DNA of 64,000 nt from Physcomitrium patens (taxonomy: Eukaryota; Streptophyta; Bryopsida; Funariales; Funariaceae). Shown here in pieces: positions 33,616 through 45,796 of the stretch. Every line of letters begins with the position of its first letter. Position 1 is the first letter of the stretch. A program made the translations under genes and the position numbers. Under the pieces are notes generated by a model. The model did not search any database. It was not told the origin of the DNA and saw only the letters and a program-made list of their open reading frames with translations. The DNA is taken from contig NC_037256.1 in assembly GCF_000002425.4 (NCBI RefSeq), positions 2,202,051 to 2,266,050 on the forward strand. The letters run 5' to 3'.

Positions 33616-34200
33616 GTGCAGCTGGACAGTGAAATATCGCAACAACAACCAAGTTCTTTTCTTTCCGCTCAACTTGCCCTTTGCTTTACAATCTTTTTAC
33701 TTATTGGCCTTCAGAAACTGAGAACCTTAGCATTATTAGATTCAAGAGCATCTGCTTGTTTCTTAGACGAAGAATTTGCGAAGCATCATAAGATCCATTT
33801 AGTACAAAAATCCAAACTTGTTCACGTTGAGGTCATAGATGGGTGACCTTTATTATCTGGTAGTGTCATCCATGAATTAGAACCTATAGAAGTGACGTTT
33901 AAGGGCCATAGTAGTCATATTATTTTAAATATTATTAGAACCCCATCAAATCCTGTTATTCTTGGTCTTTCCTGGTTGGAAAAGTATAATCCATCCATAG
34001 ATTGGAAGTTGCGGAAGATGACCTTTTCCACAAAACCACCTAAGAGCAAGCCTAGTAGAAAACCTCGAATAGAGAAATCTTTATTCATTGGAACAAGAGC
34101 GTTTATAAGATCGTCCAAGGGAGGCACACCATTTGTCATTTATGTGGCTTCAACTACCGGAGAGAAGATCTAGACAGCAAGTATACCTGAGCAATATAAG
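33616..34200 (+). pseudogene. CHR1 copy b protease
   Basis: In the -1 frame relative to gag. It reads L-A-L-L-D-S-R-A-S-A-C-F-L-D-E-E-F-A (active site D-S-G has become D-S-R), then V-H-V-E-V-I-D-G. A TGA (CGA decayed) lies near 33844, followed by V-I-L-G-L-S-W-L-E-K. The last segment up to G-G-T-P-F-V-I-Y ends with TAG at 34171. Retropepsin family, needed to mature Gag-Pol. Confidence 0.86.
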
Positions 34201-35600
34201 GATTTTAAAGACGTGTTTCAAAAGAAGAATGCCAACATGCTACCGGAACACCGACCATATGATTGCACCATAGACTTGCAAGAAGGAGCACAACTGCCTT
34301 TTGGCCCAATCTACAATCTATCGCAGGTGGAGTTGGCGGAGTTACGGAAGTACATCGACGAGAATCTAGCCAAGAACTTCATCCGTCATTCAAAATCGTC
34401 AGTTGGAGCATCCATCTTATTTATGAAGAAGAAAGATGGCTCGTTGCGGATGTGCGTAGACTATCAAGGCCTCAACAAGGTAACAAAGAAGAATCGTTAT
34501 CCATTACCCTTAATTTCTGGTCTCTTAGAACAAATTGGACGTGCAAGGATCTTTATAAAAATTGATCTAAGGGGAGCTTACAACCTTGTACGAATCAAGA
34601 AAGGAGATGAGTGGAAGACAACATTTTGTACAAGGTATGGCCATTTTGAGTATAATGTCATGCCCTTTGGTCTTACCAATGCTCTAGTGGTCTTTCAACA
34701 TATGATGAATGACATTTTTTGAGAGCACATTGACGATTTTGTTGTCATCTATTTGGATGATATTTTGATATTTTCCAAAAATGAGGAAGAACATGAAAAG
34801 CATGTTTGTTTGGTCTTGGAGAAACTATGCGAGCAAGGACTATATGCCAAGTTGGAGAAGTGTTTATTTCACCAAATAGAGATGGAATTTTTGAGATTTT
34901 TTGCGACTACGGAAGGCTTAAAGATGGACCCCAAGAAGATAGAAGCAATCGTGTCCTAAAAGGTTTCGAAGACGGTTAGAGACGTACAATGATTTCTTGA
35001 TTTTGTCAACTTCTATCGGATCTTCATCAAGAATTACTTTCAAGTTGCTACTCCTCTCACTCGGTTGACATGCAAGGATAAGCTAGAATGGGGACTTCTA
35101 GCAGAGAAGGCGTTTCAAGTCCTGAAGACCGCATTTACTACGGCTCCAATCTTGGTACATCCAGACTTTACAAAGGCCTTTTATTTAGAAACTGATGCTT
35201 TGGATTTTGCTTTGAGAGCTGTACTTTTACAAATGGGAGAAGACAAGAAGCTCAATCTGGTTGCATTCTATTCTCAAAAGTTCTCTGCTGCTGAAATCAA
35301 TTATGAGATCCACGATAAGAAACTTCTTATTATAGTAGATTCTTTCGAAGAATGACATCATTTTCTTGAAGGAATTGCACACCCAGTGACCATATACATA
35401 GATCACAAGAACTTGGAGTATTTCATATCGGTTCAAGTTCTAAATCGACGTCACGCTCGGTGGAGTATGTCGCTATCTAGGTTCGATTTTGTTATCACTT
35501 ATCGACCTGGAAAGTAGCAAGGACTATCTGATGCCTTATCATGGAGATCATATCTTATACCAAAGGTTGGAGAAGCACCGTTTGATCAACAATGTATGAC
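34201..35600 (+). pseudogene. CHR1 copy b reverse transcriptase and RNase H
   Basis: RT 34213-34722 reads [29 protein letters not shown] and [12 protein letters not shown] follows D-I-F. Y-L-D-D-I-L-I-F is intact at about 34750-34770. RNase H (35065-35355) has E-T-D-A-L-D-F and I-N-Y-E-I-H-D-K, then TGA at W-R. The reading frame is constant over most of the region, so damage is mainly nonsense mutations of transition type. Confidence 0.9.
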
Positions 35601-37089
35601 ATTATTGAAGCTAGAGCAATTTCGACTTTGTGCTACTATTGTACCAATTGATGTTCACTTCCTGAACCAAGTATGTGCCATAACCATTGAAGATCCAGTA
35701 GCCATTGATATCAAGTAGTGTACCAATGACGACAAGTTCAAGGTGGAGAGAGATTTTTTATACTTTGAGGAGCGGTTGTATATTCCAAAAAGACCAGTAC
35801 GACTACGAGTTCTTCAATCTCGCCACAATTTTCTAGCTGTGGGATATTTTGGATTCAACAAGACCTTGAAGCTCATTTCTCGAGATTTTTCGTGGCCTCA
35901 AATGTAGAAAGATGTGAAAGATTTTGTCCTCTCTTGTGACATCTGTTCAAGATCTAAGAATCCTCGGCATCACCGTTATGGACTCCTACAGCCATTGCCG
36001 ATTCTACATCGACCATGGTCTTCAGTTTCCATGGACTTCATCATAGACCTGCCATCATCGAACTCATTTGACAGCATCTTTGTTGTAGTAGATCGACTTA
36101 CAAAGATGGTGTACTTTATTAATTACAATAAGACATCGTCCAGTGAAGTCACAGCAAGGCTCTTTCTTGATAATGTGTATCAATATCATGGACTATTAGA
36201 TGATATTATATCAGATCGAGAAACCAGTTCGTATCAAAGTTTTAGAGATCTCTTTTTGAAATATTAAAGGTGGATATCAAGCTTTCTTCGGCTTTTTATC
36301 CTCAAATTGATGGCCAAACGGAACAGGTGAACCAAGTCTTGGAACAATACTTATGATGCAGCATCAATTATCAGCAAGATGATTGGACCGCACATCTGTC
36401 GCTAGCTGAGTTTGCATATAACAACACCCTCCATACGTTGACTCAATACACACCATTCTTTTTCAACTATGGGTATCATCCAAAACTTGATTTATTGAGT
36501 CCATCAACAAATAACAATCCAACAACTGAAGGATTTGCAAAACAACTATTAGAGCTTCAAACTACGTTGAAGCTTCAATTACAATCTGCTCAAGAATCCT
36601 ACAAGGCATCTACAAATAGATTTCGGAATCAAGTACGTACTTTCAAAATTAGAGATAAAGCATGGCTTCTTTGATAAAATATCAAGACCAAGCGACTATG
36701 TGATAAGTTGGACTATCGAAGATTCGGACCATTTATCATCCAGAAGCAAATCAATCCAGTGGCGTACCGTCTGGAATTACTGGCTTCTATGAAGGTACAT
36801 CAAGTCTTTCATGTTTTTCTGTTCGAGCCTTATTGAGAGTCGTCCTTTCCTAGAAGAGTGCAATGTCCGCCACCTAGTATTGAGATTGAGAACCACGAGG
36901 AATATGAGGTCGAAAAGGTGTTGGATTCATGGCAAACGTGGGACAAGTTAGAATATCTTGTTCATTGGTGCAGCTACGATATTAATGAGCGAACGTAGGA
37001 ACGTGCTGAAAATCTTGCCAATGTGCCACAAAAGGTATAGGAGTTTCATCAACAACATCCTCATAAACCTAAGTCGGTTCAACGATAGC
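35601..37089 (+). pseudogene. CHR1 copy b integrase and chromodomain
   Basis: The zinc-binding part ends with C-D-I-C (about 35937-35948). The DDE core shows M-D-F-I-I-D-L and V-V-V-D-R-L-T-K-M, then a frameshift after I-S-D-R-E-T. G-P-F-I-I marks the GPY/F module near 36730. The chromodomain at 36890-37060 reads E-E-Y-E-V-E-K-V-L-D and L-E-Y-L-V-H-W-C-S-Y-D-I-N-E-R-T, with TAG replacing the next Trp and another TAG downstream. W-K-D is also TAG-K-D at 35906-35908, as TGA in copy c. Confidence 0.88.
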
Positions 37090-37151
37090 TTTCTTTTGAA
37101 GCTTGCTCATCCAAGAATATAAGAAAGGGTACGAGTACCACCAAAACTCGT

Positions 37152-38488
37152 TGTCGTGTTATAACACGAGTATACAGTGAAAATAAAAAGAAAGGGGGAT
37201 TTTATTAATGTTCAGTTACCTCGAATATTGGGAGCATCGACCAACTCCAGTACAAATACTAAGTAGTCAGGTTCAGTCACTCCGTTACAGTCAGCCGGGG
37301 CATACTGAAATGCTCCGTTCGATTCCAATAACGGGAGTCAGCAGGAAGAGAAAGGACCAATTCATACGACCGGTTCGAGGAGCCAATTGGATCCAATTTC
37401 GATAATCCAATCCGGGTCCTCTTATCCAATATGAGACCTGAATTGGCCAGTCAACCCAATGCACTCTAATTATGGGAAATCCAGGTCTTACTACGGGTCT
37501 TAGCCAATCTGACGCGAGGACCAATTTGACCCAATTACGGGAACATCCAGGTTACTACGGGCATCTTTTCCAATATAGGACCTGAATTGGTCGGGCGACT
37601 CAATGTGGTCCCGATTACGGGGTTCGATTCTGTTTCAGGCTGTCCTGTTCTCTGTGCCGTTTCAAGGAACATTGTTTTCGGTAAATGGATTTCTTAAAGG
37701 TAAAAATGGAAGAGAAAGCTTGACGGCGAGAGCCAATTTTAGATCCGAGCTTGAGGTGGGAGCCAATTCCGGATCTAAGACGGAAGATTGAAGAAATTCA
37801 GAGGATAAGGTTAAGGGGGGGATAGTTTTGAGGGGAGAGGTTGTTTTCTTTCGGGGAATCGGGGGGGGGAGCTAGTTTTCAAGCTTTTGCAAGGTTACCA
37901 GTTCGGTTTTCATTGGAGGTTTTTGAAGATCAAGGGAATTAGAGAGAGGAGCTTCATGCTTCGGGTCGGGGAAGGAAAGACATAGAATTTGGATTTTTCT
38001 TCTTCGTAGAGTTTTGGGAAGACTGAGGCAATTGCTGCTGAAGTCAGTGTTGTAATGATGAATCGGGATTTTTAAATGAAGTGGGTTTGAATACTCTTGA
38101 CTGTTTTGTAAAATTGAATTATGTCTGTGATTGAAGGATTAAAGGGGTGTCTATAGGATTGAATATGCGGAGTGAATGAAATTTATTGGGTTAATCTAAT
38201 AGGACAGTCAGTGGATACAAGATCGTAAGTACAAAGGGGTATTGAAGATTAACAGTTTGGGTTGTTCGGGGTTCTCTGTAACGTCTAGAGACCTATCGGC
38301 TCGGGCAAAAAAAAGACTTCGACAAGCAGTCAAAGAGCATCCGTATAGATTTACGGTACATTGTTGCAGTCGTTTATATTCCAGCAGTCAAAAACTGATA
38401 GACTGCTTGACTATCGGCGAATCTCCATACTACCTTCTACAGCCAGACGCCCGGCGTGTTCTCGAGCAGGAAAGCACGTAATACGACA
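37152..38488 (+). repeat. GYP1 copy a 5' LTR
   Basis: TGTCGTGTTATAACACGAG...AATACGACA, 1337 bp. Compared with 44469-45794 it shows many substitutions and length differences in the tandem-repeat zone. The two LTRs are therefore either old or from different insertions. Confidence 0.92.
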
Positions 38489-38515
38489 TAAGTGGTGAAC
38501 CCGACGTGAAAGCTT
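38489..38515 (+). promoter_or_regulatory. GYP1 primer-binding-site-like motif
   Basis: GTGGTGAACCCGACGTGAA follows the LTR end by two bases; GYP1 copy b has the same with one difference (GTGGTGAACTCGACGTGAA) and GYP2 a decayed form. I cannot assign it to a tRNA, and no LTR segment complementary to it was noticed. Confidence 0.5.
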
Positions 38516-38591
38516 GAGGTGGAAGGTATTGGATTTCGGTTGATTTTATCTTTATTTTTATGGAAACGAAAATAAAAATTTTGAAGGATTT

Positions 38592-39791
38592 TTGGAAGAA
38601 GTTTCTGGTGGAGAGTCTTCTAAAGGACAAGATATGCACATGGATCCATCTATTGCTAGTTTGTTTCAAGCCTTCTCATTGTCAATGCAGCAACAGCAAA
38701 GCAATGATCGAAAGGAAGCTTTGGCAACCAAAGCATTGCAAGCAGTGGTCAATAAAATTGATCAATTTGATGGGAGGAATATTTCAAGGTATTTAAGATG
38801 TTATGTTTGTGAAATGGAATTAAATCGGGTTTTAGAGAAGAAAATGGTTGCACTATTTGGACTTGCCACGATACCGGAGATAAGGGACCACATTACATCG
38901 ATTACGGATCGTTGTGGGAATTCATGGGAGGATTTTTCACATGCATTGAAAGACGAATATTTCTTGGAAGATGCTGATCGCATTACTAAGAAGCTGTTTC
39001 TGGGATGGATTGAACGGCCCAATAAGAATTTGCAAGCAATAGAGCTACTAAAGAAATTTGAGAGGCAGTACTCTCAATTATCAAAGGTAGAAAAATTGAC
39101 ATTGGAGCCGAACAAAGTTGATCTATTTCTTCAAGCTGCTGATGGAGAATTGCAAGAGAAATTAGAACCCCTTCTTGAAGACAAAGAAGAAGATGAAGGA
39201 TTGACAACAAAGTGGAAGAACGTTGAAGATGCGGTGGGATTGCTTACAAAAAAAGAAAGGAGGAAGGATAGGAGCAATATTCTCAAAACACTACAAGCAC
39301 CCAAAGCTCCAATACGTACAACACCACCGACAATGCCTACAGTTCAACCTTCGACATCCTTGTCAAAGAAAGCAGATATGGATATAGAAGAAATTATACG
39401 AGGTATGCGAGATCTTCAAATCAAATTGGCAAGACTTGAAGAGTATACTTCTATAAACAATTCGAAGAATGTTTCAAAACAAGGATATGTACAAAGATGC
39501 ATTTGGTGTGATGATGCTTCACACACTAGAAAAGATTGCAATGAATTTAATAATATGANNNNNNNNNNNNNNNNNNNNNNNNNNNNNNNNNNNNNNNNNN
39601 NNNNNNNNNNNNNNNNNNNNNNNNNNNNNNNNNNNNNNNNNNNNNNNNNNNNNNNNNNNNNNNNNNNNNNNNNNNNNNNNNNNNNNNNNNNNNNNCGAGA
39701 AAGTGCAAGTTATGGTGCTAGAGTAGATGATGAAATTGGTGGAAGTACGGAAACTAGTGAGTTTTGGGCTTCTGCCGTTTCTAGAATGTAA
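38592..39791 (+). pseudogene. GYP1 copy a gag, capsid and zinc knuckle, with assembly gap
   Basis: One open frame of 399 codons including 46 unknown ones. It contains a capsid-like segment V-N-K-I-D-Q-F-D-G-R-N-I-S-R-Y-L-R and E-Y-F-L-E-D-A-D-R-I-T-K-K-L-F-L. The zinc knuckle is intact (C-I-W-C-D-D-A-S-H-T-R-K-D-C, CX2CX4HX4C). The frame ends at TAA 39789-39791 where copy b has CAA, so the stop is a nonsense mutation and the original frame runs on to protease. Gag packages element RNA in the particle. Confidence 0.88.
39559..39695. other. Run of 137 N (assembly gap or masked bases)
   Basis: It lies within GYP1 gag. With the preceding A, the gap equals 46 codons. Copy b has exactly 46 codons between the same flanking codons, so the gap length is probably real, not a placeholder. 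Confidence 0.99.
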
Positions 39792-40715
39792 GGAGGGAAA
39801 ATACCTCGAGAAGCGTTATTGAGGACTGCAGCTACAATACGAGGAAGAACAGGTTGAGAGGATCCTGTTGAGTCTCTTTCAGTTCATGCATATATTGCTA
39901 AGAGCCAACATGAAGCTTTGATGGAAGAAAAAAGACGAGGAAATTTTGATGATACTAGAGAAGGAAATTCTTTTAAGAGGCAAACTCGAGGAGACAAGGC
40001 TCGGGAGGCAGCTTCACAAGAATTGCCTGTAAAGGATACCTCAGCATCATTGGGAGAAAAAACAACGGAGACAAAAGATAAGGGCAAAACAATTGCTTAT
40101 AAGCTACTTTCTGACATTGAAGCGACAACAAATTTGAAAGGGGTGTTGGAAGAACGTATATTAAACGCTAAGGTGGAATTCACATTGAAAGAAGTCTTGG
40201 GAATTGCAAAGAAGGAGTTTCATGATGTTATCATTGACAGCATTAAGCGAAAGAGGCAATTAATGAGCGAAACTGGAATGAGTCATGCTATTGATGCAAG
40301 AATATGTAGAGATGAAGAAGAGGTTGATATTGGTTACAAGCAACCAACAAATGAAAAGAATGGGTATAATCAGCGAGTATATTTCAAAGATTCTAGTGAC
40401 AAGGAAATGGAAACTTTGAGCCATTATACTCGAAAGCATTGGGCAAGGGCAACTACTGAGGTATTGGTGAAGGTAGGAGATATAGAGGAACCAATAGTTG
40501 CCTTGGTGGACCATGGTTCTGAAATAAATCTCATGTCTAAAGATCTTTATAAGAAGCAAAAATGGCCAATTGATATGGACATGGATGGGCAATACGAGCA
40601 GCTAATAACATATGGGGCGAATTATATGGAGCTTGTTCAAATGTCTAAATTCGGATTGGAGATGTTGCGACGGAGCAACATTTCTTTGTTCAAGATACAA
40701 CGTCTTATCCGTTGA
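39792..40715 (+). pseudogene. GYP1 copy a gag end and protease
   Basis: Same frame as gag, with a further TGA near 39855. It includes a long charged segment (N-F-D-D-T-R-E-G-N, K-L-L-S-D-I-E-A-T-T-N-L-K) and the protease active site L-V-D-H-G-S-E-I-N-L-M-S at about 40503-40540. This is the D-H-G-S-E variant of the retropepsin motif D-S/T-G-A/S. A 1-nt deletion (GACATGG where copy b has GAACATGG, about 40578) shifts the frame, and two in-frame stops follow in the proper frame (40646-40648 and 40718-40720). Confidence 0.82.
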
Positions 40716-40735
40716 TTTAAAGACAATCTTATATT

Positions 40736-42348
40736 ATGGCAACACGGATGGAAACAAAAGTACTTGACGATGGTTCTGCTTATGCAAGGGTACGTAGTGA
40801 AGATAGGAGGAAAGTTGTACAATTTCTAACAGTACCTCCCAACCATGAACAGAATCGAGATAGGTTGAGGGAGAAACCATTGCCAAAGATTATAAAAGGA
40901 TTTAAGGATTTTGGGGAGGTACCACTGTAAAGCGAGATTATGGAGGTATAAAAGAGGAAGTACTCTTGCGAGATGAAGGTGCCTTTGATGCTAGTTTTAT
41001 TGGTATTTTGGAGAATGGAAATATTATGTATAAGAAAGTTGATGATTTTAAAAGAAAAGAAAGAAAAGAGATTATATAATATTGAAGGACAGTTACACAA
41101 GATAGGTGCATTGCAAGATGATGAGAGGATTTTGGGTGTTTATGAAGAAAATGGACTGGAAGATTCATTGGAATTGATTACATCTATTGGGTTAGGGGAT
41201 AATGATAAGATTGTTGAGATTCATTCGAGAGAGGTTTATACCATGCTTGAATCTTTTCAAGCACCAGAAGTCACAGTAGAGACGAGATATAAAACGGCAG
41301 ATAAGAAGGTAAAGCCTGTTGCCGAACCATTACCAGAAGATTCTAAAGAACAAATGGGAGAAGCATCAAAAGAAGCAAATTTAAGAGATCCAATGAGTAT
41401 TGGACATCAGTTTACTGAAGAGACTTTTGAAGAATTGAAGATTGGTTTTGATGGTTCTTTATTGCTGGAGGAAATTACTTGCTTCAAAAAGATGTTGGCT
41501 AAACAAGGTAGATCGTTTGCCTTCGAATCTCATGAAATTGGGTGTGCGGATCCAAATATTATAACACCTATGGTTATCTTCACTGTACCACATGTACCTT
41601 GGAATCTAAGACCGATTCTAGTACCGAGGGCACATTTACCTAAATTAGTGGAACTATTAAAAGAAAAGATAAAGATGAAAATATTGGAACCTTCATTTGT
41701 ACCGTATTCTAGTCGATGGTTTACGATACCTAAGAAGAATGGGTCACTACGGTTTATTCAAGATATGCAACCGGTGAATGCAGTAATTGTCAGGAATGCA
41801 GGAATTGGACCTATTGTGGATGAATTTGCTGAGGCGTTTGCTGGAAGGGTGATTTATTCAATGGGTGATTTGTATTCAGGTTATGATCAATTTTAACTTG
41901 CCGAAGGAAGTAGAGATATGACAACGATGAGGACACCGCTTGGATTGGTTAGAATGTGCACTCTTCCTCAAGGCTCGACCAACTGAGTTGCGCATATGAT
42001 GAATGGGATGAATAAGGTATTGAGAGATTTTATTCCGGAAAAGACTATGCCTTTTCTGGATGATGTTCCTATAAAAGGGTGCAGAGAAGGAGACAAGGAT
42101 GAAACTTTAGATACGAGGGGGTGTCACAGATATGTTGTTGATCATATACAAGAATGTGAAAAGATTTTAACTCGGCTTGGAGAAGTTCATCTTACATTAT
42201 CGGGTATGAAGTCCGTATTTGGAGTAGAAGAGGTTGTAATTGTTGGACATTTATGTGGATCCTATGGAAGAAAACCAGATCTGACTAAAGTTGATGCAAT
42301 TGGAAGGATGAAAGAGGATTGTGATTCTTGAATAGAGGTTCGCAAGTT
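40736..42348 (+). pseudogene. GYP1 copy a linker and reverse transcriptase
   Basis: A linker (M-E-T-K-V-L-D-D, L-E-D-S-L-E-L-I-T-S-I-G-L) leads to RT (40973-41896): I-I-T-P-M-V-I-F-T-V-P-H-V-P-W-N-L-R, W-F-T-I-P-K-K-N-G-S-L-R-F-I-Q-D-M and Y-S-M-G-D-L-Y-S-G-Y-D-Q-F. A TAA at 41894-41896 and a TGA near 41984 interrupt the thumb-to-palm part. The catalytic box is F-L-D-D (M-P-F-L-D-D-V-P-I-K-G-C, 42046-42081). The D-V-P-I-K-G signature marks a gypsy lineage distinct from the chromoviruses here. Confidence 0.88.
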
Positions 42349-42349
42349 T

Positions 42350-43102
42350 TTGGGTGCATGTGTATTTTATCGAATCTGGATCCCTCATTTTGTTCACATA
42401 GCGGATCCATTATATGAACTGTTACGCAAGGGTTACCGATTTAAATGGGAAGAAAGGCATATTCAGGCAATGCAAAGATTGAAGAAATTATTGATGTCAC
42501 CTCCAATATTGAGGAAGGTTGATTATAAGTACAATAGATCAGTGATTCTTACTGTAGACGCTAGTCCAATTACCGTTGGATGGGCTCTGGGTCAAGATGA
42601 TTCAAATGGAAGTAGATTTGCAGTTCGATTTGGGGCTAAAGTTTTAAGTATTCGTCAGCATACATATTCGCAAGTCAAAAGAGAACTTTGGAGAGTCGTT
42701 TCGACTATGAAAGCTGAAAAAGATTATTTGATTGGGGCAATAGTAGTAATTGAAACAGATTGCTTGCCATTGCTTGGAATGATTATTAACTGTTCAACGC
42801 CAGATATTGCAATGTTGAGATGGATTGCTTATATTAAGTCACTAAATCCAGAATTTAAGCATATCACTGGGAAGGACAATTTAGTAGCAGACATGCTATC
42901 TCGAGTAAGATACGAGAGGGAGGACAAAATGGTTGAAGACATTGATGATGTCGGATTGAAATTCTATTCAATATCAAATCTCAACAGGGAAGACAAGCTA
43001 TTTCTTGAAGAATCTTATGAAGGAGAATTATTGGATATTGGTCATTATTTGAATACCTTGACTAAGCACGGGAATTGGTCTAAGAAAAATTCAAACAAAT
43101 AA
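42350..43102 (+). pseudogene. GYP1 copy a RNase H
   Basis: An open stretch of 250 codons starting in the RT connection (G-A-C-V-F-Y-R-I-W-I-P-H-F). It continues with L-T-V-D-A-S-P-I-T-V-G-W-A-L-G-Q-D, Y-S-Q-V-K-R-E-L-W, I-E-T-D-C-L-P-L-L-G-M and G-K-D-N-L-V-A-D-M-L-S-R. The acidic residues D, E, D of the RNase H fold are visible. It ends with TAA at 43100-43102, after which integrase starts in another frame. Confidence 0.85.
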
Positions 43103-44415
43103 GAAAAAAAGCATATGGATTTGTACTTCGAGATGGATTCTTATGGAAGAGACTGAAGAAAGGAATTGGGATGCCACAACGAGTGATAGGCAAAAGGGAA
43201 GAAAAACTAAAATTATTAAAGGAGTTTCATGATAGTTTATGGGCAAGGCATAGAGGAATCTGGGCTACTTTTGCTAAACTCAAGGAATAATATTGGTGGA
43301 AAAATATGTATCGAGATGTGCTCTCATTTGTAGAGTCATGTGAAATCTGTCAATCGTATTCTAATATCCGACATCGAGATGGTTTTCATCCTACGTATCC
43401 TTTGGCTATTCATTTTAAATGGGTTGTTGATTTGGTTATTATGCCGGTTGGGTTATGGCAGATGAGATATTTGGTTTTAGCTCGTGAAGATTTATCAAAT
43501 CGAGTAGAAAGAAGAGCATTGAGGACAAAATCTACAGAGGGGATTTGTAGGTTTTTGCTTGAAGATGTCATTTGCCACTACGGATGCGTAGGAAAAATCA
43601 CTCCAAATCGTGGAGAATTAAATGCACAAGAAGTTCGTAAGTTCTTTGAAAGATGTGGAGTTAAATTATCACTGACTACTGCTTATAATCCGGAAGGGAA
43701 TGCAAAAAGCGAACGTGGTCACCCATCGATTGTGAAAGCATTAATTAAAGCTTGTTATGGAAGAGTTAAAGAGTGGCCACAGCTTTTGTCATTTGCATTA
43801 TGGGCTGATCGAACAACACATAGTTCGGTGACAGGATATATGCCAGTAGAACTTATGACAGGTCAAAAACCAATTATGCCGATTGAAGAAAAGGTACTTA
43901 CTTGGAGTATGCTACCATGGGAAGATGGATTGACAAGAGAAGAACTTCTGGCTATTAGGATTCGACAATTGGAGCAAAGAACGGAAGATGTCCAGATAGC
44001 ATTGGAAAGGTTAAAAAGAGCAAGGTTACAAAACAAGGTGCGATTCGATAAGCAACATCGATTGAGACCAAAAGCAATCGAGGAAGGTGACTGGGTACTT
44101 GTTTATGACAATAGTCTGGATAATCAACATAGTACTTTGCGGAAATTTTCAAAACGTTGGTTTGGACCATATGTGGTAACGACTGTTCATGATAATGCGA
44201 CTTACTCATTACGGGAGTTAGATGGTACAAAATTGAAAATACCAATTGCAGGGAAGCGAGTAAAAATATTTAAACGAAGACATGCGGAGATGAATATGGA
44301 AGACCTTAATGAAGGTATAGAGATTCCGCAGCAAGAAGATGAAAGTGATTTGGATAATGAAGGTGACGAAGACGAACAGGACAAAGACATAGAGGATATA
44401 TTCTGCATCAAATAG
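43103..44415 (+). pseudogene. GYP1 copy a integrase without chromodomain
   Basis: The zinc finger is H-D-S-L-W-A-R-H-R-G then C-E-I-C (43225-43360), with a TAA between. The core frame 43306-44415 (369 codons) has V-V-D-L-V-I-M-P (first Asp). T-P-N-R-G-E-L stands where T-D-x-G-G-E-L is expected, so the second catalytic Asp reads Asn. G-N-A-K-S-E-R-G-H-P carries the Glu. F-G-P-Y-V-V is the GPY/F module. The C-terminus is acidic (Q-Q-E-D-E-S-D-L-D-N-E-G-D-E-D-E), and no chromodomain is present. Confidence 0.88.
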
Positions 44416-44468
44416 CAATTGGATAAATTGGCGCATACCGGAGGATGCACAGGTTCAGAGGGGGTGGA

Positions 44469-45794
44469 TGTCGTGTTGTAACATGAGTATACCATGAAAA
44501 TATAAAGAAAGGGGACTTTTATTAATGTTCACTTACCTCAAATATTGGGAGCATCGACCAACTCTAGTGCAAATACTGAGTGGTCAGGTTCAGTCACTCC
44601 GTTACAGTCAGCCGGGGCATACTGAAATACTCCATTCGATTTTAATAACGGGAGTCAGCAGGAAGAGAAGGACCAATTCACACGACGGGTTCGAAGAGCC
44701 AATTGGATCCAATTTCGAGAATCCAATCCGGGTCTTCTTATCCAATATGAGACCTGAATTGGCCGGTCAATCCAATTACGGGAAATCCAGGTCTTAGTAC
44801 GGGTCTTAGCCAATCTGACGCGAGGACCAATTTGACCCAATCACAGGAACATCTAGGTTACTACTGGACTCTTATCCAATATGAGACCTAAATTGGTCGG
44901 GCGACTCAATGTGGTCCCGATTATGGGGTTTCGATTCTGTTTCGGGCTGTCTTGTTCTCTGTGCCGTTTCAGGGAACGTTATTTTCGATAAATGGATTTC
45001 TTAAAGGTAAAAACGGAGGAGAAAGCTCTGACGACGAGAGCCAATTTTGGATCCAAGCTTGACGGTGGGAGGCAATTCCGGATCTAAGACGGAAGATTGA
45101 AGAAATTCAAAGGATAAGGTTAGGGGGGGATATAGTTTTGAAGAAGGGGTTTTTTTTTTTCTCTGGGAATCGGGGGGAGCTAGTTTTCAAGCTTTTGCAA
45201 GGTTATTAGTTCGTTTTTTATTGGAGGTTTTTGGAGATCAAAGGGATTAAAGAGAGAAGAGCTTCATGCTTCGGGTCGGGGAAGAAAAGACAGAGAATTT
45301 GGATTTTTCTTCTTCGTAGAGTTTTGGGAAGACTGAGGCAATCGCTGCTGAAGTCAGTATTGTAATGGTAAATCGAGATTTTTAATGAAGTGGGTTTGAA
45401 TATTCTTGATTGTTTTGTGAAATCGAGTTACGTCTGTGATTGAAGGATTAAAAGGGTGTCTATAGGATTGAGTATGCGGAGTGAATGAAATTTATTGGGT
45501 TAATGTAACAAGACAGTCAATGGATACAAGATCGTAAGTACAAAGCGGTATTGAAGATTAATAGTTTGGGTTGTTCGGGGTTCTCTGTAACATCTAGAGA
45601 CCTACCGGCTGGGGCAAAAAGAACTTCGACAAGCAGTCGAAGAGCATCCGTATAGATTTACGGTACATTATTGCTGTCGTTTATATTCCAGCAATCAAAA
45701 CTGATAGACTGCTTGACTATCAGCGAATCTCCATACTACCTTCTTCAGCCAAACACCCGGTGCATTCTCGAGCAAGAAAGCACATAATACGACA
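44469..45794 (+). repeat. GYP1 copy a 3' LTR
   Basis: It starts TGTCGTGTTGTAACATGAG directly after the polypurine tract and ends AATACGACA. It is followed by GCGTGTTT of the CHR1 third ORF. Confidence 0.92.
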
Positions 45795-45796
45795 GC

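Larger units (their letters stand above)
37152..45794 (+). mobile_element. GYP1 retrotransposon copy a, both LTRs, flanks TCGT/GCGT
   Basis: 5' LTR 37152-38488, internal region with gag, protease, RT, RNase H and integrase, polypurine tract GAGGGGGTGGA (44458-44468), 3' LTR 44469-45794. It lies in the third ORF of CHR1 copy b. The outer flanks TCGT and GCGT differ at one base, and about 225 bp of CHR1 (59330-59555 equivalent) are missing at the insertion site. Several stops and an N run make its integrity uncertain. It has no chromodomain. Confidence 0.92.
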
